Below, piece by piece: positions 1 through 5,895 of a stretch of DNA of 7,984 nucleotides. The position numbers were made by a program, and so were the translations under genes. Under the pieces are notes generated by a model. The model searched no databases. It was given only the letters and a program-made list of their open reading frames with translations, and was not told the DNA's origin. Source of the stretch: Bacteroidota bacterium (GTDB lineage: Bacteria > Bacteroidota > Bacteroidia > Bacteroidales > P3). Position 1 is the first letter of the stretch. The number at the start of each line of letters is the position of its first letter. The DNA lies in assembly GCA_030540495.1 (NCBI GenBank), contig JAUNWC010000056.1, positions 1 to 7,984 of the forward strand, given 5' to 3'.

Positions 1-16
1 GGTTAGAATAATTCAT
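1..16 (-). CDS. Possible start of the next gene in the operon, cut by the window edge
   Basis: An ATG on the minus strand at 16-14 opens a frame (M-N-Y-S-N) that runs off the left edge. It lies 17 bases after the lpxK stop codon, a spacing that fits another co-transcribed gene. Only five codons are visible, so no product can be named. In several Bacteroidales I recall a purine nucleoside phosphorylase gene after lpxK, but these five residues neither support nor exclude that. The ATG could also be chance. Confidence 0.3.
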
Positions 17-33
17 AACACCCCGTCTTCAAC

Positions 34-981
34 TTATTGTATTCCACTTTGCTTGATATCTTTTTTTATATTTTCTATAAAGGTGTGGTCTATAACTATT
101 TGAATATCTTGTATAAAAATCTTTGCTTTTGTGTTTTTTATTCTTGTAAAGTCCTTTCTTGTAGTAACTATGGGTAAGGTAATGTTTGAGATTTTTTCTA
201 ATTCTTTTTGGGAGAAAGAATGATGGTCGGGAAATTTCAACACCTTATTTATTTTGCAGAAAGTTTGCAAATAATTTTGCAAAGGCTTTGGATTGTCTAT
301 TCCTACAAGGAGAGCGACCTCCTTTCCTTCTAAAACTTGTTTTATATCCTCGTTATATCCTATGGAAGCAAAGAAAACTTGTTGCCTTTCATTTGGCTTT
401 ATCTTTGAGACTACTTGTTGCTTTTCTTCTTTAGTAAGATTGTTTGGAGTTTTGCTAACTACTATATAATCAGCGCGTTTTTTCTCTTTTCTCCTTTCTC
501 TCAGACGGCCGTATGGCAAAAGAAAATCTTTGTAAAAAGGTCTATAATATTCGGTTAGCAAAATAGTTCTATTTGGTTTGGTTTTTCTGTATTGATAAGC
601 ATCGTCCAAGATAATTACCTGAGTATTAGGGTATTTTTCTTTTATAAAACTTATTGCTTTATTTCTATCCTTATTTACAAAGAATTTTATCATAGGAAAT
701 CGTTCAAACATTTGCATAGGTTCGTCTCCCACGCTTTGAAAATCATCTTGCTTGCTTATTTCTCTTATTCCTTTTGTTTTTCTCTTGTAACCAAGGCTAA
801 GCACTGCTATATTGAAGTCATCTTTTAGAGCATTTATCAAATATTCCACCATAGGTGTTTTGCCTGTGCCTCCTACTCTTATATTGCCAACACAAAGAAC
901 AAACACATCCTCGAAGGCTTTGCTCTTTAATATCCCATAGTCAAACAAAAAATTTCTAATAAGGGTAATCAACCAATACAT
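34..981 (-). CDS. lpxK: Tetraacyldisaccharide 4'-kinase (lipid A 4'-kinase), LpxK
   Basis: LpxK uses ATP to phosphorylate the 4' position of the tetraacyldisaccharide-1-phosphate precursor, giving lipid IVA, at the cytoplasmic face of the inner membrane. The 315-residue product shows the family's P-loop VGNIRVGGTGKTP (residues 31-43), GDEP (85-88), a DDAYQYR version of the DDGFQHR motif (126-132), RPFYKDFLLPYGRLRE (147-162) and FPDHHSFS (250-257). The order and spacing are those of LpxK, and 315 residues is near the usual size. The ATG at 981 is forced: the frame meets a stop three codons upstream (991-993). This leaves only about eight residues before the LIRN/LFDYG segment, fewer than I remember in Bacteroides relatives, so the membrane-binding N-terminus looks short. 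Several usually conserved residues differ: L63 where Arg is expected in SRGY, Y131 for His, and R275 for Glu in TTEKD. The gene starts 21 bases after the Rieske-like gene and has no promoter box of its own, so it is probably the third gene of that operon. Confidence 0.93.
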   Translation of the reverse strand: MYWLITLIRNFLFDYGILKSKAFEDVFVLCVGNIRVGGTGKTPMVEYLINALKDDFNIAVLSLGYKRKTKGIREISKQDDFQSVGDEPMQMFERFPMIKFFVNKDRNKAISFIKEKYPNTQVIILDDAYQYRKTKPNRTILLTEYYRPFYKDFLLPYGRLRERRKEKKRADYIVVSKTPNNLTKEEKQQVVSKIKPNERQQVFFASIGYNEDIKQVLEGKEVALLVGIDNPKPLQNYLQTFCKINKVLKFPDHHSFSQKELEKISNITLPIVTTRKDFTRIKNTKAKIFIQDIQIVIDHTFIENIKKDIKQSGIQ

Positions 982-1002
982 AAGAAGTTTTTATAAAAAA
1001 AG

Positions 1003-1428
1003 TTAGTTTCTTATATACAAATATATGCCATCATAATAGGCTCGGTATTCAAACAAGGCTCGTTTGGCTTTACCACTAACTGGCAGTCCTTCATAAGCCA
1101 TATAGGTACTATGACATTTTGGGCAAGTTATCAATAGATTGTTATCTTCCATTTCTACTGTGCCTTTGCAACCGCTTACAACACAAGAGCGTTCAAAAGC
1201 AAAAAAAGCCTCGCTTGTGTTTTCGTACCCTGAGTTCCTAACAACTAATATACCTCTGTTGCCTCCGTGTAGATAAATCCAACCTCTACGACCAGTATTC
1301 AAATCAAAATATTCGGTGCTTTCTGGGTCTATATATATATTGACGTATCCCCATTCGTCAAACTCATCTTTGCAAGAAGAGAAAAGAAGGACAACAAAAA
1401 AGAATATTATGGAATACTTGATTTTCAT
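1003..1428 (-). CDS. Small Rieske-like lipoprotein with an altered ligand set
   Basis: The 141-residue product begins with a lipoprotein signal peptide: MKIK, a hydrophobic stretch, and the lipobox LFSSC with the lipidated Cys at 19. It should therefore be exported and anchored in an envelope membrane. The rest resembles a Rieske-fold domain of a type I recall from Bacteroidota: RGWIYLHGGNRGILVVR (48-64), FFAFERSC (75-82), then C82-x4-C87, a 14-residue gap, CPKCHS (102-107) and EGLPVSGKAKRAL (113-125). A classical Rieske [2Fe-2S] centre uses CxH and CxxH. Here the first His position is V84, and the second motif is CPKC followed by H106. The cofactor could be a four-Cys centre, a [2Fe-2S] cluster with unusual ligands, zinc, or none. 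Its role is unknown; electron transfer in the periplasm is only a guess from the fold. The gene begins 8 bases after the cyclase stop and ends 21 bases before lpxK. An AGGAG inside the end of the cyclase gene (1445-1441) lies 12 bases upstream of the ATG and may help initiation. Confidence 0.82.
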   Translation of the reverse strand: MKIKYSIIFFFVVLLFSSCKDEFDEWGYVNIYIDPESTEYFDLNTGRRGWIYLHGGNRGILVVRNSGYENTSEAFFAFERSCVVSGCKGTVEMEDNNLLITCPKCHSTYMAYEGLPVSGKAKRALFEYRAYYDGIYLYIRN

Positions 1429-1436
1429 TAGTTTTT

Positions 1437-2432
1437 TTACTCCTCTGCGGCAAAGAAAGTTGTCAAAACCACTTTGCCTACTTTATATAAAGATTCTTTG
1501 CTTATGCAATCCATATTGTCTTTGCTTGTATGCCAATGAGGGAAAAAAGAACCGTTTGCTGAGTTCTGTACTATGTCTATTGTGGGAATTTTGGCGTAAC
1601 GATTGACAAAAACATGGTCATCCATCACACTGCCCTCTTGTGCATCCACAAATATATTTCCATATCCTAAATCCTTAGCAACACTCCAAACATTATTCAT
1701 TATCATTGGTGCGTAAGACATAGACACATATTCTTTTGTAAAACGTATATCTTTTGCTCCTACCATATCAAGCAATATTCCATACTTTGCTCTATAATAA
1801 GGCAGGTGTGTGTTTTTTGCCCAATACTGAGAGCCCAAACACCAATCTGTTTGGTCTTCTGAGGTGTTTTCTGCCCACTCTGGTGTGCCTTGGTCTTCCA
1901 AATCAAACAATACTATATCCAAACCTTGCTTAGTCTTTTTGTCTTTCATCAGTCGTGCTATTTCCAAAAGTATTCCTACTCCGCTTGCTCCGTCATTTGC
2001 TCCTATTATAGGTTGATGGTGAAGTGAGGAGTCTTTGTCTTGGTCAGCCCATAGCCTTGAGTCCCAATGAGAGCAAAGTAACACTCTGTCGGTGGCTTCA
2101 AGGTTAAACGAGGCTATAATATTTTTTCCCTTCACTTGCTCAGAGTTCCAAAGAGAGGCAGAAAACTCTTGTACATAAACCGTATCAGCCTTTTCTTTTA
2201 AGAAATTTATCATCCATTCGGCACAATCATTGGCTGCCTTAGACATAGGTATTCTTGCTCCAAAATCACATTGTTTTTTTACATAGTTATAAGCCGAATC
2301 GGCAGAAAAATCAGGTGTTTTTACGTTTTTGTAATTCACAGAAGTGGAGGTAAGATTGTTGGTTGCCTCCTTTTTGCAAGCCACCAACAAGCACATAGCA
2401 AACAAGCACATTATAACTATATTCCTATTCAT
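1437..2432 (-). CDS. Glutaminyl-peptide cyclotransferase (animal-type QC, M28 fold), lipoprotein
   Basis: Animal-type glutaminyl cyclases turn an N-terminal Gln into pyroglutamate, using one zinc ion in an M28-peptidase fold. The 331-residue product has a lipoprotein signal (hydrophobic 5-18, lipobox LLVAC, Cys19), placing it in the cell envelope. The mature part shows SHWDSR (121-126), GANDGASGVG (144-153), FDLED (176-180), GSQYWA (200-205), LLDMVGA (220-226), MDDHVFVN (270-277) and FPHWHTSKDN (297-306). By comparison with human QC I assign zinc ligands D147, D180 and H301, and catalytic residues E179, D222 and D271 or D272. The W300-H301 pair matches the Trp-His of human QC, and this whole C-terminal block resembles QC more closely than M28 aminopeptidases. 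An aminopeptidase remains the alternative, since automatic annotation often says only 'M28 family peptidase'. It is the first gene of the unit with the Rieske-like gene and lpxK, and has a promoter box 41 bases upstream of its ATG. Confidence 0.88.
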   Translation of the reverse strand: MNRNIVIMCLFAMCLLVACKKEATNNLTSTSVNYKNVKTPDFSADSAYNYVKKQCDFGARIPMSKAANDCAEWMINFLKEKADTVYVQEFSASLWNSEQVKGKNIIASFNLEATDRVLLCSHWDSRLWADQDKDSSLHHQPIIGANDGASGVGILLEIARLMKDKKTKQGLDIVLFDLEDQGTPEWAENTSEDQTDWCLGSQYWAKNTHLPYYRAKYGILLDMVGAKDIRFTKEYVSMSYAPMIMNNVWSVAKDLGYGNIFVDAQEGSVMDDHVFVNRYAKIPTIDIVQNSANGSFFPHWHTSKDNMDCISKESLYKVGKVVLTTFFAAEE

Positions 2433-2473
2433 ACAGAATTATATCTTTTTTTATTTTTTACTCTTCTAAGTTG

Positions 2474-2481
2474 CAAAGATA
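2474..2481 (-). promoter_or_regulatory. Promoter -7 box for the cyclase/Rieske-like/lpxK operon
   Basis: Read on the minus strand this is TATCTTTG followed by CAA, a match to the Bacteroidota primary sigma factor -7 consensus TAnnTTTG. Transcription would begin roughly at 2469, giving a leader of about 36 bases before the ATG at 2432. I see no good TTTG at -33; that region is an A-run on this strand. Confidence 0.6.
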
Positions 2482-2506
2482 GTAATAATTTTTTTATTTT
2501 TTTTCA

Positions 2507-2514
2507 TAACTTTG
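2507..2514 (+). promoter_or_regulatory. Promoter -7 box for the RsmI-like methyltransferase gene
   Basis: TAACTTTG, followed by CAA, matches the Bacteroidota -7 consensus TAnnTTTG. Transcription would begin near 2519 and leave an A-rich leader of about 25 bases with no Shine-Dalgarno site. The -33 element is weak; the expected position falls on the divergent promoter's -7 box. Confidence 0.6.
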
Positions 2515-2543
2515 CAATATATTTAAAAACAAACAAAAGCACT

Positions 2544-3251
2544 ATGGCAAAACTATATCTTTTTCCAACCTTGCTTTCAGAAGTTGATTGGCAAGAAAAC
2601 ATTCCTCAAAACAATGTAGAGAAGATTCTTTCTTGTGAGAATTTTATAGTGGAAGAGTTAAGGACGGCAAGGCGTTTTCTAAGAAAGATAGGATATAAAA
2701 AAGATTTTGAAAAAGTGAATTTCCTATTGCTTAATGAACATACTTTGCCAAAGGAATTATCAGAAATGTTGTTTGCTGTGGAAAAAGATAATAAGAATAT
2801 TTTTCTATTATCTGAGGCGGGCTTGCCTTGTGTGGCAGACCCGGGTGCAAAAATAGTGGCTTTAGCACAAGAAAGAAATATAGAAGTAGTTCCTTTGGTG
2901 GGTCCTTCTTGCATATATCTTTCTTTGATGGCTTCGGGTTTTAATGGGCAGAATTTTTCTTTTGTTGGTTATCTTCCTATAAAAGACGACCAAAAACTAA
3001 AACGCCTCAGACAATTAGAAGAAAGGTTATATAAAGAAAATCAGACACAAATATTTATAGAAACACCTTATCGCAACGACAAATTGTTTCAATTCTTGCT
3101 AAAATCTTTGAGAAAAGAAACTTTGCTTTGTGTGGCTTCGGATATTACGGGAGCAAAGCAAAGCATCAAAACCAAATCCATAAGCCAATGGCAAAAAGAA
3201 AAAGATGTTCTTATAGGCAAAAATAATACAGTGTTTCTTATCGGAAGATAA
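2544..3251 (+). CDS. RsmI-like SAM-dependent methyltransferase (tetrapyrrole methylase fold)
   Basis: The frame is open from 2271, but the extra 91 residues overlap the cyclase gene and the promoter. The ATG at 2544 lies just after a good -7 box and gives a 235-residue protein that starts MAKLYLFPTLL, as family members do. Family motifs are LLSEAGLPCVADPGAKIV (88-105, the cofactor-site region, matching the SDAG...DPG of RsmI), VPLVGPS (116-122), SLMASGFNGQ (127-136), VGYLPIK (141-147) and IFIETPYRN (170-178, matching FYESPHR of RsmI). RsmI itself 2'-O-methylates C1402 of 16S rRNA using S-adenosylmethionine. This protein lacks the RsmI N-terminal VATPIGN motif and has FPTLLSE instead, and it is shorter. 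It therefore belongs to a separate Bacteroidota branch whose substrate I cannot name; rRNA is plausible but unproven. It is transcribed alone, divergent from the cyclase operon and convergent with gltX. Confidence 0.88.
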   Translation: MAKLYLFPTLLSEVDWQENIPQNNVEKILSCENFIVEELRTARRFLRKIGYKKDFEKVNFLLLNEHTLPKELSEMLFAVEKDNKNIFLLSEAGLPCVADPGAKIVALAQERNIEVVPLVGPSCIYLSLMASGFNGQNFSFVGYLPIKDDQKLKRLRQLEERLYKENQTQIFIETPYRNDKLFQFLLKSLRKETLLCVASDITGAKQSIKTKSISQWQKEKDVLIGKNNTVFLIGR

Positions 3252-3261
3252 AATAACAATA

Positions 3262-3291
3262 ATAGATTAGCATAGATTTTTATAGGTTGGA
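3262..3291. repeat. Three 10-bp periodic units, ATAGRTTnnn
   Basis: The units ATAGATTAGC (3262-3271), ATAGATTTTT (3272-3281) and ATAGGTTGGA (3282-3291) follow without spacing, and the last runs into the palindrome. The same unit recurs at the right edge of the window. The function is unknown. Confidence 0.55.
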
Positions 3292-3315
3292 GGCTCAGCC
3301 TCCAACCTAAAAAAA
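3277..3315. repeat. 39-base near-perfect palindrome between convergent genes
   Basis: A perfect 13-base inverted repeat (TAGGTTGGAGGCT at 3283-3295 against 3297-3309) is flanked by one A/A mismatch and then five T-A pairs (3277-3281 with 3311-3315). It lies between the 3' ends of the methyltransferase gene and gltX, the place for a terminator serving both directions. It is not a textbook rho-independent terminator: on both strands a T-run precedes the stem and an A-run follows, so the RNA hairpin is not followed by a U-run. It may still stop transcription or protect RNA ends, or be a copy of a dispersed repeat. Confidence 0.7.
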
Positions 3316-3347
3316 CTTATCCAATTCTATGACTACAAAAAATAAAA

Positions 3348-4874
3348 TTAAAGGTTTATTTTTTCTGAGGCTATTTGTATTCTTTCCAAAGATTCTTTTT
3401 TGCCAAGTAATTTAAAGATTTCTACCATATTAACTCCTTTGGTGTCTCCTACAATAGCCAAACGAATAGAGTTCATAATTTGCCCCATATTTAATTCGTT
3501 CTTTGGTATGTATTCCATAAGAAAGGCCTCTGCTTTTTCACCCCAAAGAGCATCGTCTTCTATTTTGTTAAGTTCTGCTACTATGTCGTTCATTCTTTGG
3601 CTTGTACCTTCTTTCCAGCGTTTTTTTAGTGCTTTTTCCTCGTACTGAGTAGGACGCTCAAAAAAGTAGTCGCTGTTTTGCCACAATTCTTTTGCAAAGG
3701 AGCATCTTTCTTTTACCAATTCAACAACCTTTTCCACAAAATCAAAAGAAACTTCATATCCCTTTGCCTCCAATTCTTTTTGGTATCCTTGTGCCAAAGA
3801 GTTATTAGAAAGTTTTTGTAAATATTGATGGTTGAACCATTTGGCTTTTTCCATATCAAATTTGGCTCCGTGTTTTGAAATTCTTTCTATGGAGAATTTT
3901 TCAACCAATTCTTGCAAAGAAAACAACTCTTGCTCTGTACCATCGTTCCATCCAAGAAGAGCCAACATATTAACCACAGCCTCAGGCAAGTAACCGCTTT
4001 CTCTATACCCAGAGGAGATTTCATTGGTTTTGCTATCGTGCCACTCCAAAGGAAAAACAGGAAACCCCAACCTATCGCCATCTCTTTTGGAAAGTTTGCC
4101 CTTGCCATCAGGTTTTAGTATCAAAGGAAGGTGAGCAAACAAAGGAGCCTCCCATTCAAAAGCCCTATAAAGACTAACGTGTAAAGGACAACTTGGCAAC
4201 CACTCTTCTCCTCTTATAACATGAGAAATTTTCATCAAATGGTCATCCACTATATTTGCTAAATGATAAGTAGGCATACCATCGCTCTTGTATAACACTT
4301 TGTCGTCCAATAGAGAAGAATTTACAGAAATATGTCCTCTTATCAAATCATCAAACTCTATTTGCTCGTTTTGTTCAAATTTGAAACGAATAACAAATGG
4401 TTCTCCCTCTTCTATTAGTCTTTGGGTTTCTTCCTTTGATAAGGAAAGAGAGTTTTTTAAGCCTTGTCTTGTGTTACAATCGTATTGAAAAGTAGTCTTA
4501 TTTTTTTCTGCCTCAGAACGTTTTTCTGCCAGTTCCTCCGCTGAGTCAAAAGCATAGTAGGCTTTGCCTTTTTCTACTAACAAAAGAGCATAATCCTTAT
4601 AAATACTTTTTCTTTCCGATTGTTTGTAAGGACCATATTCTCCTCCTACTCCTACACCTTCGTCAAAATTTAATCCCAACCATTTAAAAGATTCTATAAT
4701 ATATTCCTCTGCTCCGGGAACAAAACGAGTTTGGTCGGTGTCTTCTATCCTAAGAAGAAAATCTCCATTGTTTTGTTTTGCAAAAAGATAGTTATATAAA
4801 GCCGTCCTTACTCCTCCTATGTGCAAAGGTCCGGTAGGAGAGGGTGCAAATCTTACTCTTACTTTGCTATTCAT
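3348..4874 (-). CDS. gltX: Glutamate--tRNA ligase (GluRS)
   Basis: GltX is the cytoplasmic class I synthetase that attaches glutamate to tRNA(Glu) using ATP. The 508-residue product is full length. It starts with FAPSPTGPLHIGGVRTALYN (9-28), which holds the HIGH-type motif HIGG (18-21), followed by LRIEDTDQTR (41-50). YHLANIVDDHLM (203-214) and IRGEEWLPS (220-228) form the middle of the catalytic domain, and KLSKRDGDRLGFPVFPLEW (260-278) carries the KMSKS-type loop. The segment after it, SSGYRESGYLPEAVVNMLALLGWN (287-310), contains the insertion style I associate with Bacteroidota GluRS. The C-terminal anticodon-binding domain includes MNSIRLAIVGDTKGVNMVEI (467-486). No zinc-binding Cys cluster is apparent. 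The ATG at 4874 is chosen because the conserved N-terminus begins within six residues of it. It starts 36 bases after the DUF6089 gene with no -7 box in between, so read-through from that gene's promoter is likely. Confidence 0.98.
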   Translation of the reverse strand: MNSKVRVRFAPSPTGPLHIGGVRTALYNYLFAKQNNGDFLLRIEDTDQTRFVPGAEEYIIESFKWLGLNFDEGVGVGGEYGPYKQSERKSIYKDYALLLVEKGKAYYAFDSAEELAEKRSEAEKNKTTFQYDCNTRQGLKNSLSLSKEETQRLIEEGEPFVIRFKFEQNEQIEFDDLIRGHISVNSSLLDDKVLYKSDGMPTYHLANIVDDHLMKISHVIRGEEWLPSCPLHVSLYRAFEWEAPLFAHLPLILKPDGKGKLSKRDGDRLGFPVFPLEWHDSKTNEISSGYRESGYLPEAVVNMLALLGWNDGTEQELFSLQELVEKFSIERISKHGAKFDMEKAKWFNHQYLQKLSNNSLAQGYQKELEAKGYEVSFDFVEKVVELVKERCSFAKELWQNSDYFFERPTQYEEKALKKRWKEGTSQRMNDIVAELNKIEDDALWGEKAEAFLMEYIPKNELNMGQIMNSIRLAIVGDTKGVNMVEIFKLLGKKESLERIQIASEKINL

Positions 4875-4910
4875 AATACTATTATTCGTTTTTTTATAAA
4901 TTTTTCTAAT

Positions 4911-5810
4911 TTACTTCTTGCCCTGACGCAAGCACTTGGTGTTTTGATTAAATATTTTGGTGGTCAATGATATGGTCAAAAAATTATACCAATCCTTTGT
5001 TGTACTATTGCCTCTCATTTCTCCCGCTTGATGATAAATGCCTGTATATCCGTCCAATTCATTCGTCCTATCGGCTGCAAAAGCCGCTTGCTCACCTGCA
5101 TAGGATATCAACTCGTTTCTGTCTATGTAGGTTGTGGAAATATCGTCTAAATAATCTGTAAAGGTTTTTCTAAATCCCCATTCCAAACCAATGCAAGTAT
5201 AAGAAGAAAGAGAAAACTTTACTCCAACTCCAAAAGGAATGGCAAGCGATAATCTCTTATAATTCTTTCTTCCATCTACAAGTCCTTGTCCCTCTGTATT
5301 CAAATCATGCAAAGTTACTGTTGTTTGTTCTTGTGTTATAGGGTCTATAATCTCAGTCTTAGGATTAAAATGAAAGAGAGCCAAACCTCCAAATATATAT
5401 GGCGTAAATCTATGCTGATGACTGCCCGTGCGATAGTCCATAAAGTTAAACTCGGTTATCAAAGACAATTCTTGCAAAGCAGAGTGAAAATCTAAGTTAC
5501 GAGTATTGTTAAAGTGTTTGTCATCGCCCGAAAGTTTGCTAAAAAGTATTGAAGTTTTTAGTACCCAACGAGGATTAAAATTATATCTTGCCATCAAACC
5601 TCCTACAAAATGAGCGTTATAAAAATTGAAACTACTCTCAAATTGGTTCCATTCCTTAGAGTTATCCTCTCCGCTCTTAAACATATTGTTTATATCTCCC
5701 ACATAGTTAGAAACACCTCCCACAATACCTATTTCCCAATACGAAGATTGTCTTTGACCATAAGCAAGAAAAGAAACACACAATAATATAAAAAACAATA
5801 CTTTATTCAT
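4911..5810 (-). CDS. DUF6089-type outer-membrane beta-barrel protein, possibly PorG-like
   Basis: The 299-residue product has a signal peptide, MNKVLFFILLCVSFLAYG, with probable cleavage before Q19. The mature part resembles the DUF6089 family: WEIGIVGGVSNYVGDIN (25-41), HFVGGLMARYNFNPRW (67-82), LQELSLITEFNFMDY (112-126), FTPYIFGGLALFHFNP (135-150), NTEGQG (171-176), LAIPFGVGVKFSLS (189-202) and LEWGFRKTFTDYLDDISTTY (209-228). Alternating hydrophobic and polar residues with aromatic strand ends fit an outer-membrane barrel. I recall the type IX secretion protein PorG as having a related domain, but that gene usually sits by uppS and bamA; here the neighbours are gltX and uvrB, so a secretion role is only a possibility. 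The frame extends to a TTG at 5831, but that codon lies inside the -7 box, so the ATG at 5810 is the better start. It is probably the first gene of a two-gene transcript with gltX. Confidence 0.85.
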   Translation of the reverse strand: MNKVLFFILLCVSFLAYGQRQSSYWEIGIVGGVSNYVGDINNMFKSGEDNSKEWNQFESSFNFYNAHFVGGLMARYNFNPRWVLKTSILFSKLSGDDKHFNNTRNLDFHSALQELSLITEFNFMDYRTGSHQHRFTPYIFGGLALFHFNPKTEIIDPITQEQTTVTLHDLNTEGQGLVDGRKNYKRLSLAIPFGVGVKFSLSSYTCIGLEWGFRKTFTDYLDDISTTYIDRNELISYAGEQAAFAADRTNELDGYTGIYHQAGEMRGNSTTKDWYNFLTISLTTKIFNQNTKCLRQGKK

Positions 5811-5828
5811 ACTTTGGTAATTTTTTTG

Positions 5829-5836
5829 CAAAGGTA
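5829..5836 (-). promoter_or_regulatory. Promoter -7 box for the DUF6089 gene and gltX
   Basis: On the minus strand this reads TACCTTTG followed by CAA, matching TAnnTTTG. The expected start of transcription is near 5824, about 14 bases before the ATG at 5810. It overlaps the alternative TTG start at 5831, which argues against that start. A TTG on the minus strand at 5853-5851 is only 14 bases away, too close for a standard -33 element. Confidence 0.6.
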
Positions 5837-5895
5837 GTAAATTTTTTTAACAATACTTTGCTTATACTTCTAAAAGTAGCCTTTACCTACCATAC

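Noticed and set aside
1331..1340. (AT)5 tract as a possible phase-variation site
   Set aside because: It is short and explained by the Ile-Tyr-Ile codons of the Rieske-like gene; the frame is intact.
2488..2504. Long T-run between the cyclase and methyltransferase genes as a terminator
   Set aside because: No stem precedes it on either strand, and it lies between divergent promoters, where a terminator is not expected.
2271..2543. N-terminal extension of the methyltransferase frame by 91 residues
   Set aside because: It overlaps the 5' end of the cyclase gene and the divergent promoters, has no homology-like content, and the conserved N-terminus starts at 2544.
3252..3347. tRNA or other structured RNA gene in the convergent gap
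   Set aside because: The only structure is one palindrome; there is no cloverleaf, T-loop sequence or promoter.
3887..4118. Small overlapping frames on both strands within gltX
   Set aside because: They are shadows of gltX codons with no start context or domain support.
5876..5890. Possible uvrB terminator: GTAG/CTAC inverted repeat, followed by TTTT on the minus strand
   Set aside because: The stem has only four base pairs around a seven-base loop, too weak to call.
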